Assembly: GCF_002812725.1 (NCBI RefSeq)
Contig: NZ_NMUN01000009.1
Coordinates: 124,001-188,000, forward strand
Direction of reading: 5' to 3'
DNA from: Microbacterium sp. BR1
Lineage (GTDB): Bacteria; Actinomycetota; Actinomycetes; Actinomycetales; Microbacteriaceae
Length of the DNA stretch: 64,000 nucleotides
Shown here piece by piece: positions 34,001 to 42,765 of this stretch. The notes beneath the pieces are model-generated. The model searched no databases and was not told the DNA's origin. It worked only from the letters and a program-made list of their open reading frames with translations. A program made the translations under genes and the position numbers. Numbering within the stretch: the stretch's first letter is position 1; each line of letters begins with the position of its first letter.

Positions 34001-35566
34001 CTACTCCGCCCGTAGCCATGCCGCGAGCCGCTCGCCGATGGCGTAGCACGACAGATTGGTGAGAGCGTTCGTGATCGTGGGCATGATCGATGCATCGGCT
34101 ACATAGACCCCATCGACTCCGCGGAGGCGCAGTCGATCGTCGACAACTGCCAGGGGATCGGACTCCGGCCCCATCCGGCAGGTGCCGGCGGCGTGATAGC
34201 CGGTGGCTACGTTGGCCTTTATCCACACATCCGACTCCGGCGTCTCGAGCCACGCCAGCAGGTCCCCGCCAGTGATCGCGGGCGCAGGATAGACGATCTC
34301 GTTCAGGAGCTCGGCGGCCGCGCCTGTGGTCGCGAGATCCACGAGCGCGTGGTAAGACTCCTTGATACGGGCGACATCATGTGGATCCCCGAGGAAGTTC
34401 ACGTGAATGTCGGGCTCAGCGTGCGGATCGGCGGAGGTGAGCTCGAGCCATCCGCGCGATTCGGGCTTGCCCAGCAGCGCCTGCAGCATGACCACGTCAA
34501 CAGTGTCGGAGTCGATGGTGAAGTTCAGCGCCGCCCTGCCGACCTGACCCGTGATGAAAGTGAGATCGTTCTTACCAGTCGATGACGAGAACCGCGTCAT
34601 CATGCGGAATCCGTGCCGCGCGGGATCGGACGCCGCCGCAGCGGCGACCAGTGCCACGAACGGGTGGTCCTGGAGATTGCGACCGACGCCGGGCAGATCG
34701 ACGACGGGTTCGATGCCGTGCGAGCGGAGGTGCTCAGCGGGACCGATGCCTGACAGCATGAGCAGCTGGGGCGATTTGACGCCTCCAGCCGAGAGCACCA
34801 CGCGGTCGGCACGCACGATCTCGCGGCCGTCGGGGCCTTCGACCTCGACACCCACCGCCCGCCCGTTCTCGATCACGATCCGGAGTGCCGTCGTGGACGA
34901 TCGGATCTCAAGGTTTTCGCGCGAGCGTGCCGCGTTGATATAGCGGACGAGCGTGCTTCCGCGGAGGCTTCCCGTCTGGTTGCGGGGAATTGATCCCCAT
35001 CCTGCGGCCCCCGGCGCATTGATGTCGGGCGACGCTTGGATGCCGCGGCTCTCCATTCCTGAGGCCAGGGCGCGGAGAGCGTCCGGCCAATCCTCGGGCG
35101 ACAGCCGGAAGATGTCGACCGGTCCGGAATCGCCGTGGTAGGGATCGCTTCCGAAGTCCTTGTCGGTCTCCATCGCGACGAACACCGGGAGCATGTCGTC
35201 CCACCCCCAGCCTTCGTTCCCGGCCGCGAGCCACTCATTGAAGTCGTCCGGCGTCCCCCGGACGCCGACGCTGGCGTTCGTGGCCGACGAACCCCCGACG
35301 ACCTTGCCGCGAGGATAGAACGTCTTCGGGCGCAGGTCGGTCGGCTCTACGAAGTAGGCATCGATTGCCCAGTTGTGATCGATGAGATTCGGGTTAAACG
35401 CATCCAGCAGCGTAGGTGTCATCACATCGGGCGACACATAGTCCGGGCCCGCTTCGATGAGAATCACGCGCTGACCGGGGTCTTCGCTCAAGCGGGAGGA
35501 GATCACGCCTCCCGCGCTGCCGGCTCCGATAACCACCGTCGTCGTACGGCCGTCACTACTGGCCAT
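34001..35566 (-). CDS. GMC family FAD-dependent oxidoreductase
   Basis: A 521-residue glucose-methanol-choline oxidoreductase. The FAD-binding motif VIGAGSAGGVISSRL begins near residue 11. The GMC signature stretch FYPRGKVVGGSSATNA is present, and the active-site His lies in TGYHAAGTCRMG with a late NALTNLSCYAIGE stretch for the second catalytic position. ATG 35566 is supported by AAAGGAG six bases upstream; the frame is open 33 codons further but without start signals. It probably oxidises an alcohol or lactol of the imported compound. It opens the long Liv operon and diverges from the lactonase-like gene, which could hydrolyse a lactone product. Confidence 0.9.
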   Translation of the reverse strand: MASSDGRTTTVVIGAGSAGGVISSRLSEDPGQRVILIEAGPDYVSPDVMTPTLLDAFNPNLIDHNWAIDAYFVEPTDLRPKTFYPRGKVVGGSSATNASVGVRGTPDDFNEWLAAGNEGWGWDDMLPVFVAMETDKDFGSDPYHGDSGPVDIFRLSPEDWPDALRALASGMESRGIQASPDINAPGAAGWGSIPRNQTGSLRGSTLVRYINAARSRENLEIRSSTTALRIVIENGRAVGVEVEGPDGREIVRADRVVLSAGGVKSPQLLMLSGIGPAEHLRSHGIEPVVDLPGVGRNLQDHPFVALVAAAAASDPARHGFRMMTRFSSSTGKNDLTFITGQVGRAALNFTIDSDTVDVVMLQALLGKPESRGWLELTSADPHAEPDIHVNFLGDPHDVARIKESYHALVDLATTGAAAELLNEIVYPAPAITGGDLLAWLETPESDVWIKANVATGYHAAGTCRMGPESDPLAVVDDRLRLRGVDGVYVADASIMPTITNALTNLSCYAIGERLAAWLRAE

Positions 35567-35739
35567 GAGAACTCCTTTGTTCGCTAGAAATTTCGCTAAC
35601 TTGGATTGCCACTGGCTAACAACCCGATCCGCGTCCATTCTGCATGGAGTGCTCGTTCGTGTCAACGATTCCAGTGATCGTTCCTCAAGTATCCCGGAAG
35701 TACGGGGTGGCCTTCGACTATCTCGCCGTCAATGACTGG

Positions 35740-35770
35740 TTGACAACGCGAACATATGTATGTTGATAAT
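35740..35770 (+). promoter_or_regulatory. Promoter with a palindrome in its spacer
   Basis: TTGACA at 35740-35745 is followed after 18 bases by TGATAAT at 35764-35770. Between them AACATA and TATGTT (35751-35764) form a dyad around TG. A repressor bound here would block RNA polymerase at the promoter of the lactonase/AtuA operon; the IclR protein at the end of the divergent operon is the natural candidate. Confidence 0.65.
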
Positions 35771-35805
35771 TGCTCGTGTTAGCTGATAGCAGACAAGGAA
35801 GTCAT

Positions 35806-36654
35806 ATGCACACCTGGAAATTGGATGACCACGGTTCGGACGCCGGATACGCAGAGGGACCAGTGCTCCTGGAGGATGGCGGCCTGTTGACCGTGGCAAT
35901 CGACCGCGGCGAGATCCTCGAGTGGCGTGATGGCACCGCGACGGTCATCGCGGTGCCTGCGGGCGGGCCCAACGGTCTCGCCCGCGATCGCAGCGGTCGC
36001 CTGTTCGTCGCGCAGAACGGCGGCCAGCATCCCGGCGTCCCGACGCCTGGCGTGACCGGGGGTGTGCAGACGGTCGTGAATGGCAGCGTCGATTGGCTGA
36101 GCACCGAGCCCACCTCGCCCAACGATCTGGCGTTCGGCCCGGACGGACTGCTGTACGTCACAGATCCCACACGCAAGCCCGAACGTGACGAGGGGCGAAT
36201 CTGGCGCATCCAACCAGATTCCGGTGAGGCCGAACTACTGCTCACCGTCGACTGGTACCCGAACGGCATCGGGTTCTCGGATCGAGACGACCTGCTCTGG
36301 CTCGCGGACACCAGACACGGACGCATCGTCACATTCCGCCTCGACGAGCACGGACTCGGCGACGAGCGCACCTGGGCCATGACGGGCGACGCGCTCCCCG
36401 ATGGATTCGCCTTCGACACCGACGGCAACCTGCACGTGTGCTGCGTCGGGCTCGGTCAGGTCGAGTCCGCCGTCATCGTATTCAACGCGGATGGAACGCA
36501 GATCGCCAGGGCCGAGCTGCCCGCATCGTCCCGTTTCATCACCAACCTCGCGATCGACCAAGCCGGCAGGACGTGGGTGACCGACTCCGACCGACAGCGA
36601 ATCCTCGTCGGCCACTGGGGCGTCTCCGGCCTTCCCCTGCACCCCTTCCGCTGA
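35806..36654 (+). CDS. SMP-30/gluconolactonase/LRE family protein
   Basis: A 282-residue six-bladed beta-propeller of the SMP-30/gluconolactonase type. YAEGPVL near residue 15 carries the first metal-ligand Glu; later SPNDLAFGPDGLLYVTD and WYPNGIGFSDRDDLLWLADT contain the Asn and Asp positions of the calcium/zinc site. ATG 35806 was chosen because AAGGAAG lies six bases before it; the frame is open twelve codons upstream across the promoter. The family hydrolyses lactones, and a partner role with the divergent GMC oxidoreductase (oxidation to lactone, then opening) is a reasonable inference. Confidence 0.85.
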   Translation: MHTWKLDDHGSDAGYAEGPVLLEDGGLLTVAIDRGEILEWRDGTATVIAVPAGGPNGLARDRSGRLFVAQNGGQHPGVPTPGVTGGVQTVVNGSVDWLSTEPTSPNDLAFGPDGLLYVTDPTRKPERDEGRIWRIQPDSGEAELLLTVDWYPNGIGFSDRDDLLWLADTRHGRIVTFRLDEHGLGDERTWAMTGDALPDGFAFDTDGNLHVCCVGLGQVESAVIVFNADGTQIARAELPASSRFITNLAIDQAGRTWVTDSDRQRILVGHWGVSGLPLHPFR

Positions 36655-36687
36655 GACCCTCGCATCAAAAAAGGAGAAAGGCACATC

Positions 36688-38034
36688 ATGACTGTTCGAA
36701 TCGGTTGCGCCACGGGCTGGTCCCGTGACCAATTCCACCCGGGCCGCGAGCTGCTCGACAAGGGAGACCTCGATTATCTCTTTTTCGACTCTATGTCGGA
36801 GCTGACCATGAGTGCGGCTCAGGTCGCACGCGCGGCCGACTCATCGCTCCCCGAGTACGACCCGTATCTCGTCCCACGGCTCGGCCCTCTTCTGAAGATG
36901 AGCCTCGAGCGAGGCACACGTCTGCTCACCAACTCGGGCTGGCTCGATCCGGAGGGTGCGGCCGAGGCGCTCGCCGCCGAAGCGCGGCGCCAGGGCCTCA
37001 TCGGGTTCACGATCGCTTACATCACTGGCGGTGACCTTCGCGAACGCTTGGCGGAGACGGATCTGACGTCCTTCGAGACCGGTCAGCGGTTCGCGGAGAT
37101 CGCCGACCGCGTGGTCTCCGCCGAGGCCTACCTCGGCGCACAGCTCATCGCCGAAGCGCTGCGGGAGGGCGCACACGTGGTGCTGACGCCCCGCGTCACC
37201 GACGCCAGCCTTGTGCTCGGGCCGCTCCTCAACGAGTACGGGTGGGCGGAGGACGATTGGGAGCATCTCGGATGGGGCATCGGCATCGGCCACCTTATCG
37301 AGTGCGGCGGTCAGGTGTGCGGCGGTTACTACGCCGATCCCGGATACAAGGAGGTCCCCGACCTCGCCGATCTCGGGTATCCCATCGCTGAGATCGACGA
37401 GGACTCGGCGATCATCACCAAGCTCAAGGGGACCGGAGGTCTCGTCTCCGTGGGAACGGCTCGCGAACAGCTGCTTTACGAGGTCAACGACCCCTCGAAC
37501 TACTTCAATCCCGATGTGACATGTGACCTCAGCCAGCTCACGTTCCAGCAGGTGGGACGCGACAGGGTCAAGGTGGCGGGCGGGACCGGGCGAGCCAAGC
37601 CCGAACAGCTCAAGGTGCTCGTGGGAGTGCAGGAGGGCTATATGGCAGAGGAGATGATGTCCTTCGCGGGACCGGGGGCCTATGAGCGCGCCGAACTAGC
37701 CAAGGACATCGTGCGTACGCGGCTTGCCCGCGAAGGGGTCGATCTGGCCCGGGTGCGCTTCGACTACATTGGCCTCAACTCAGTCCACCGCGAGGCGACC
37801 CCCGAGGTGCAGCCCGACCTGTACGAGTACATCGTTCGAATCGCGATCAGCTCGCCCGATCGATCCGAAGTCGACAAGCTTCGCTACGAAGTCGACCCGA
37901 TGGCGACGTCGGGCCCGGCGGCGACCGGCAAATGGGGACCCATGGGCACCCGGGTTCGCCCAGTCGTCGGACTGCACTCGGCTTACATCGACCGCGACCT
38001 CGTCCCCTCCACCCTCCACACGATCACCGTCTAG
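36688..38034 (+). CDS. AtuA family protein (DUF1446), main domain, second copy
   Basis: A 448-residue AtuA-family protein starting after a good AAGGAG site. Blocks matching the first copy at 14600 include GCATGWSRDQFHPGRELL, TPRVTDASLVLGPLL and HLIECGGQVCGGYYADPG. It is divergent from the first copy and from other families in the window, so it is not a recent duplication. Again the small C-terminal domain is encoded separately, nine bases downstream. Its role beside a lactonase-like gene and opposite a GMC oxidoreductase suggests a hydroxy-acid or thioester step, but AtuA chemistry is not established. Confidence 0.85.
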   Translation: MTVRIGCATGWSRDQFHPGRELLDKGDLDYLFFDSMSELTMSAAQVARAADSSLPEYDPYLVPRLGPLLKMSLERGTRLLTNSGWLDPEGAAEALAAEARRQGLIGFTIAYITGGDLRERLAETDLTSFETGQRFAEIADRVVSAEAYLGAQLIAEALREGAHVVLTPRVTDASLVLGPLLNEYGWAEDDWEHLGWGIGIGHLIECGGQVCGGYYADPGYKEVPDLADLGYPIAEIDEDSAIITKLKGTGGLVSVGTAREQLLYEVNDPSNYFNPDVTCDLSQLTFQQVGRDRVKVAGGTGRAKPEQLKVLVGVQEGYMAEEMMSFAGPGAYERAELAKDIVRTRLAREGVDLARVRFDYIGLNSVHREATPEVQPDLYEYIVRIAISSPDRSEVDKLRYEVDPMATSGPAATGKWGPMGTRVRPVVGLHSAYIDRDLVPSTLHTITV

Positions 38035-38043
38035 GAGACCATA

Positions 38044-38412
38044 ATGAAGACCGTCACACTCCGTGAAGTCGCACAATCTCGTGCAGGCGAGAAGGGCGAC
38101 GACGTCCAACTCTCGGTGATTGCCTACCGGGACGAGGACTACGCGCTCATCCGTGACCAGATCACCGCAGACGTCGTCGCGAGGCGATTCGGGAAGATCC
38201 TCATCGGCGGGATCGACCGTTACGAAGTACCCGGGATCGCCGCGATCAATTTCGTCCTTCACAACGTCCTCGGCGGGGGGCGGTCCCGGACGATCGCCTT
38301 CGAGGAGTCAGGGAAATCGCTCTCCTCCGTCGCCCTGCAGATTCCGATCGAGGTCCCTGACGACTACATCGGGCGTGCGGAGCGCGTGCGTCAGGGAGAG
38401 CCAGCCATATAG
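38044..38412 (+). CDS. AtuA-like small subunit (ferredoxin-fold domain), second copy
   Basis: A 122-residue protein with the hallmark VAQSRAGEKGDDVQLSVIAY near the N-terminus and an AINFVLHNVLGGG segment, equivalent to the small domain at the C-terminus of fused AtuA proteins. It is related to the product of 15928-16266. It is the last gene of the SMP-30/AtuA operon, followed by a hairpin and then an IS256-type element. Confidence 0.82.
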   Translation: MKTVTLREVAQSRAGEKGDDVQLSVIAYRDEDYALIRDQITADVVARRFGKILIGGIDRYEVPGIAAINFVLHNVLGGGRSRTIAFEESGKSLSSVALQIPIEVPDDYIGRAERVRQGEPAI

Positions 38413-38424
38413 ACGTCGCCTGCG

Positions 38425-38455
38425 TGCTCCGCGGATCGGGTGGCTTCGCGGAGCA
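38425..38455 (+). terminator. Hairpin after the AtuA operon
   Basis: TGCTCCGCG (38425-38433) pairs perfectly with CGCGGAGCA (38447-38455) over a 13-base loop, starting 12 bases after the stop codon. No T-run follows, so termination would be weak or Rho-assisted. The next 250 bases up to the insertion sequence hold no gene that I can see. Confidence 0.45.
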
Positions 38456-38704
38456 TGCAGAGCGTGGAATCATCCGGTCGGCGGGTGCCGCAAGGATCCG
38501 GGGGCGAGAGCGCAGCGACGCACCCCACACCACTCCCCTCTGTGTTGCGTTGGCCGGATGAGTCCATCGTGACTGCCCCTATCAAGTGGCAAAAGTCGTC
38601 ACGCTCTTCGACAGTTCTTGCGCGCGCCCCGGGATCTCTACTTGTGCGTTGCGGTGCTCGATGCTTTAACGATCGAACTAAAGCCGCCGGTCAAGTCCTG
38701 GGAC

Positions 38705-40086
38705 GTGGTGTATCGGTGATCGTGTGATCCCTCGTGTCGAGGTCAGGCTGTGAGGGCCCGAAGGTCGGGTTCGATCACCTCCTCTGTGGTGGGTTCGCCG
38801 ACGCGGCGTGCGGCGGCGAGGGCGTCGAGGCCGAGGTAGCGGCGTTGCTCGGCCCACTCGTCGTGTTGCTCGGCGAGGACGGCGCCGACGAGCCGGATGA
38901 TCGCGTCGCGGTTCGGGAAGATGCCCACGACGTCGGTGCGGCGGCGGATCTCCCGGTTGAGGCGTTCGTTCGGATTGTTGGACCAGATCTGCCGCCAGAT
39001 GCTCTTCGGGAACGCGGTGAACGCGAGGATCTCCTCACGTGCGGCCTCGAGGTGCTCGAACGACCTGGGGAGCTTGTGCTCGAGCGCGTCCAGGACGCGG
39101 TCGAACTGGGCGTGCACGGACTCCGCGTCGGGCTGGTCGAAAACCGTGCCCAGCAGGGTCTTCACCCATGGCCACGAGGACTTTGGGGTCACGCTCATCA
39201 GGTTCGCCGCGTAGTGGGTTCTGCACCTCTGCCAGGACCCGCCGACGGTCGCGCCGATCGCTGCGACCAGACCTGCGTGTGCGTCGGACGTGACGAGCTT
39301 CACGCCGGTCAGGCCTCTCGCGACGAGGTCGCGCCAGAACGTCAGCCAGCCGGCGCCGTCTTCGGTCGAGTTGACTTGCAGACCGAGGATCTCGCGGTAG
39401 CCGTCGGCGTTCACGCCGGTCGCGACCAGCACCGCGACCTTCACGACCCGGCCGCCCTCGCGGACCTTCATGGTGAGCGCGTCGGCGGCGACGAACGAGT
39501 ACGGGCCGGCGTCCAACGGCCGGGTGCGGAACGCGGTCACCTGCTCGTCAAGGTCGCGCGCCATCTCCGACACCTGCGACTTCGACAGCCCGGTGATCCC
39601 GAGGGTCTTCACCAGGTCATCCATCCGACGGGTGGACACGCCGAGGAGGTAGCTGGTCGCGACCACGGTGGTCAGTGCGGCCTCCGCGCGGCGGCGGCGT
39701 TCCAGCAGCCACTCCGGGAAGTAGGTGCCCTGCCGGAGCTTGGGGATCTTCACGTCGATGGTCCCGGCGCGGGTGTCGAAGTCGCGGTGGCGGTAACCGT
39801 TGCGACGGTTCACCCTGTCGTCGCTGATCGTGCCGTAAGCGGCGCCGCAGATCTGGTCCGCGTCCGCGGATAGCAGCTGGTTGATGAACGTGCCGAGCAT
39901 CTCCCGCAGCAGATCGGGAGACGCCTGCGCGAGGTGGTCTTCGAGGAAGCGGGCAGGGTCGATATCGTGGGGTGAGACGGTCATCGTCGGGGTCCTTTCG
40001 AGATGGATGTGAAGAGTTCTCTCGAAGGATCACGCGGTGACCGTCGCTACGTCCGCAGCGACACGGTCACCCGATCCGTACACCAC
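38705..40086 (-). mobile_element. IS256-family insertion sequence
   Basis: About 1.38 kb with one transposase gene. The proposed ends are GTGGTGTA at 38705-38712 and its complement TACACCAC at 40079-40086. Similarity continues inward imperfectly (a GTGA-CGTGT pattern is shared, with a few inserted bases on one side). The eight bases flanking each end do not match, so no target duplication is visible; the exact borders are therefore approximate. Confidence 0.75.
38743..39984 (-). CDS. IS256 family transposase
   Basis: A 413-residue mutator-type transposase, full length for the family. RNGYRHRDFDTRAGTIDVKIPKLRQG near residue 60 is the conserved N-terminal domain. Catalytic acidic residues are visible in VAADALTMKV, VTSDAHAGL and NPNERLNREIRRRT. 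No frameshift is present, so the element may still be active. It lies downstream of the AtuA operon in opposite orientation and does not break a recognisable gene. Confidence 0.93.
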   Translation of the reverse strand: MTVSPHDIDPARFLEDHLAQASPDLLREMLGTFINQLLSADADQICGAAYGTISDDRVNRRNGYRHRDFDTRAGTIDVKIPKLRQGTYFPEWLLERRRRAEAALTTVVATSYLLGVSTRRMDDLVKTLGITGLSKSQVSEMARDLDEQVTAFRTRPLDAGPYSFVAADALTMKVREGGRVVKVAVLVATGVNADGYREILGLQVNSTEDGAGWLTFWRDLVARGLTGVKLVTSDAHAGLVAAIGATVGGSWQRCRTHYAANLMSVTPKSSWPWVKTLLGTVFDQPDAESVHAQFDRVLDALEHKLPRSFEHLEAAREEILAFTAFPKSIWRQIWSNNPNERLNREIRRRTDVVGIFPNRDAIIRLVGAVLAEQHDEWAEQRRYLGLDALAAARRVGEPTTEEVIEPDLRALTA

Positions 40087-40158
40087 CTTGCCGGACGCCA
40101 CCAAGCCGCCGCACGACCGATCGAGAGCTGGGGATACGGTCCCAGTCTCAGCTTGCGC

Positions 40159-40947
40159 CTAGTGCACCTCGAAGATGGATCGTGCGAACGCGTCTACAGA
40201 TCTGTTGAACTCATCAGGCTTCTCCCAATAACTGGAGTGTCCGGTCTGCGGGATGACGGTGAGCTGGGATCCCGGCACGTGGCTTGCGAGAATACCCATT
40301 ATCTGCGGGGGTGACAGTAGATCCTCGTCTCCGGCGATGAACAGAGTCGGAATGCCGATCTGCGCGAGCCCTGCTGCCGTGTTCCGATGCTCGAAGGTGT
40401 AACTGCTGGGCGGCGTCTGGCGGGCTGCAAGGTGGACTTGCAACCAATCTTGAACCCCCAGAGGTGTTGTCGCTCGGTAGGTAGCCGATAGTTCAAGGAC
40501 ATGCCCTGGCAGTTCCAATATTTCCGGGGACCAAGTCGTACCCAGCAACGCCTGATACCTCGGGTCGGCGAGCCCCCCCATGCTGTTCGCGACAACGAGG
40601 CCGGCTAGCTCCTGCGGGTTCCGCGTGGCGTGTTCAAGCGCTACGAAGCCCCCCATCGCGGCGGCAACGATGATGTGCTTCCCAACCCCCAGTTCGAGAG
40701 TGAGTGAAGCAAGGTCCGACACCAGATCCGCTGCGTCAACGATGTGGGATGCAGCGGGGGAGTTGCGGCTACCGCGCTGGTCGTACACCACGCAACGGTA
40801 CCCGGCCTCGGTGAAGTACGGCAGCTGGCCACGCCACCCTTCTGATGAGCCAGTAGCTGCGTGGACGAACACGAGCGCACCGCGCTGCTTTCCACGAGCG
40901 AGGTGGTCTTCGAACCAGAGGCTTGCGTTGTGAACGTCAAGGTACAT
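40159..40947 (-). CDS. Alpha/beta hydrolase fold protein lacking the nucleophile serine
   Basis: A 262-residue alpha/beta hydrolase. The oxyanion region VFVHAATGSSEGW, the acidic residue region GDEDLL near 207-211 and the His in QTGHSSYWEKP (about residue 237) are intact. The nucleophile elbow, normally GxSxGG, reads VAAAMGG, so Ala97 replaces the Ser. The rest of the reading frame is undamaged, which argues against simple decay. It may be a non-hydrolytic member or use different chemistry. The gene follows the truncated MFS transporter gene by two bases and was probably cotranscribed with it before the IS3 insertion. Confidence 0.8.
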   Translation of the reverse strand: MYLDVHNASLWFEDHLARGKQRGALVFVHAATGSSEGWRGQLPYFTEAGYRCVVYDQRGSRNSPAASHIVDAADLVSDLASLTLELGVGKHIIVAAAMGGFVALEHATRNPQELAGLVVANSMGGLADPRYQALLGTTWSPEILELPGHVLELSATYRATTPLGVQDWLQVHLAARQTPPSSYTFEHRNTAAGLAQIGIPTLFIAGDEDLLSPPQIMGILASHVPGSQLTVIPQTGHSSYWEKPDEFNRSVDAFARSIFEVH

Positions 40948-40949
40948 AG

Positions 40950-41480
40950 TTATTCGCTGATTTCAGGAATGGCGGTACTAGAGTTTGCTCGCCCGTGCGG
41001 GTATCGGATCCGAACCAATCCGGCGAACAAGGCTGAGGCGATCACCAGCCCGGCCCCGACAAGAAGTGCCGTCTGGTATCCGTCCCCGAGCGTAGGGGCA
41101 ACGATCAATGGTCCGAGCATCTGACCCACCCCATAGATTGCGGTGAGTATTGCGACGGCTCGAGGGCTGCCCAGATGTCGCCCTGCTGCGAGCACGAGGG
41201 TGGTGATCCCGACGAACGTGCCCCCAAACGTCACGGCAGAGATCAGGGCAGCGACGACATTGTCGGTGAACGCGAGCAACGCGATGCCAACTGCTTGGAT
41301 GACCAACGCCACGGTAATGAGGGTAGGTCTGGAGGTTCGAGTACTGAGGGACATCCAGATCGCACAGGATGGGACCGCGGCGATTCCGACGATGGTCCAT
41401 ACTCCGCTTGCGAGCCAGTTCGGTTGCGTCGCGGCGATCGCGGCGACCAGGAAAGTGCCCGACACAATGTATCCGGCACC
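40950..41480 (-). pseudogene. Truncated MFS transporter (YbfB/YjiJ-like), C-terminal half
   Basis: About 177 codons remain, from GAGYIVSGTFLVAAIA to the stop, covering roughly the last six TM helices of a 12-TM major facilitator. The reading frame is cut exactly at the left inverted repeat of the IS3-family element at 41481. The N-terminal half is not found on the other side of the element. The apparent longer frame includes IS sequence only. The transporter is therefore non-functional, and the downstream hydrolase has lost its native promoter. Confidence 0.85.
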
Positions 41481-41503
41481 TGAATCGGCCTGACTTTCGT
41501 TCC
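41481..41503 (+). repeat. Left terminal inverted repeat of the IS3-family element
   Basis: These 23 bases are the exact reverse complement of 42766-42788. The last base is shared with the orfB stop codon at 41503-41505. Confidence 0.92.
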
Positions 41504-42429
41504 TATCGGGAGCCTTGTCCAGCAGGTGCCGGATTGGCTGATTCCAGGTCAGCGTAGTACGCGTCTTCGACCTCGATCGGGGTGCGCATGTCGAGCTCGC
41601 CGTGGAGGCGCTGATTGTTCCACCACCACACGTACTCAAGGGTTGCTAGCTCGACCTGCTCGACGGTTCGCCAGGGGCCGCGCTGACGGATCAGCTCGGT
41701 CTTGTAGAGACCGTTGACCGCCTCCGCGAGGGCGTTGTCGAACGAGTCGCCGACGGTCCCGGTGGAGGGTTTCGCGCCGAGTTCCTCGATCCGATCGGTG
41801 TAGACCACGGCGAGGTAGTTCGATCCGTGATCGGCGTGATGAACCAGGCCGTCGAGGCGTCCGCCGGCGTCCCAGGCGGCCATATCGAGCGCCCGTAGTG
41901 GCAGGATGTCGGACTTGAGCGTGGCTGCGACGTTCCAGCCCACGATGCGACGCGAATAGACATCGGTGACGAACGCGACATACGCGAACCCGGACCATGT
42001 TGCGACGTATGTCACGTCAGCGACCCAGAGGCGGCGCGGGCCGGGGGCAGTGAACCGGCGTTGCACGAGATCCTTCGGCTTCTCCGCTGCCGGGTCGGAC
42101 TTCGTCGTGAACATCCGCTTGGACCGCTTCACGCCCTCCACCCCGGCGAGCCGCATGAGCCGTTCGGTCTGATCGCGACCGATCTCCCACCCTTGCCGCC
42201 GCATGAGTGCGTGCATCTTCCGGCGTCCGTAGACGCCGTAGTTCTCCGCATGTAGGCGAGCGACCTCCGGCACCAGCAGGTCGTCGCGCAGCTGCCTCGC
42301 TGACGCCGCACGGCTGACAGCGGCGCGGTAGCCGCGCGCGGTGAGGAAGCCCTGGACTGCCGGTTTGAGGACCCGGCAGATGAGCTCGACCCCGAAACGA
42401 TCCCTGTGTTCATCGATGAACCGGACCAT
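41503..42429 (-). CDS. IS3 family transposase, OrfB catalytic part
   Basis: An integrase-core transposase. The DDE residues are visible in WVADVTYVAT, HHADHGSNYLAVVYTD and NALAEAVNGLYKTELI. ATG 42429 gives a 308-residue stand-alone product. The frame is open upstream into orfA, and a -1 slip near the C-rich run before 42435 would join OrfA to OrfB as in other IS3 elements, reading through RPPLTEMVRFIDEHR. No inactivating mutation is seen. Confidence 0.92.
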   Translation of the reverse strand: MVRFIDEHRDRFGVELICRVLKPAVQGFLTARGYRAAVSRAASARQLRDDLLVPEVARLHAENYGVYGRRKMHALMRRQGWEIGRDQTERLMRLAGVEGVKRSKRMFTTKSDPAAEKPKDLVQRRFTAPGPRRLWVADVTYVATWSGFAYVAFVTDVYSRRIVGWNVAATLKSDILPLRALDMAAWDAGGRLDGLVHHADHGSNYLAVVYTDRIEELGAKPSTGTVGDSFDNALAEAVNGLYKTELIRQRGPWRTVEQVELATLEYVWWWNNQRLHGELDMRTPIEVEDAYYADLESANPAPAGQGSR

Positions 42430-42434
42430 CTCGG

Positions 42435-42740
42435 TCAGGGGCGGTCGAGCTCCTTCGCGAAAAACACGCTCGCAGCCTTGAGGATCTCGTTGGCCTTGCG
42501 CAGTTCGGCGTTCTCCTTCTGCAGCCGCTTGATCTCCACCGCCGCGTCCGTCGTCAGCCCGGGCTTGACACCGGCGTCGACCTCGGCCCGGCGCTGCCAC
42601 AGTCGCAACGTCTCCGGGCTCATCCCCAGCAGCCCAGCCACATGCCTAACCGCGCTCATCATCGTCGGGTGCGACGGCCGCGTCTCCGCGAGCATCCGCA
42701 ACGCCCGCTCACGCATCTCCGGCGAATACTTCCTGTTCAT
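42435..42740 (-). CDS. IS3 family OrfA (helix-turn-helix and leucine-zipper protein)
   Basis: A 101-residue protein with the opening RKYSPEMRERALRMLAE, a helix-turn-helix around VRHVAGLLGMSPETLRLWQRR, and a C-terminal heptad region (IKRLQKENAELRKANEILK) that mediates multimerisation. It provides DNA binding for the OrfAB fusion transposase and, alone, commonly limits transposition. Confidence 0.92.
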   Translation of the reverse strand: MNRKYSPEMRERALRMLAETRPSHPTMMSAVRHVAGLLGMSPETLRLWQRRAEVDAGVKPGLTTDAAVEIKRLQKENAELRKANEILKAASVFFAKELDRP

Positions 42741-42765
42741 CGTGTTCCATCCTTGCTTGAAGAAC

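Noticed and set aside
38734-39873. 379-codon plus-strand frame opposite the IS256 transposase
   Set aside because: Antisense shadow of the transposase; low-complexity Gly/Val/Asp/Arg content and no motif.
38697-40094. Target-site duplication around the IS256-family element
   Set aside because: The eight or nine bases on the two sides differ for any border I tried, so no duplication is claimed.
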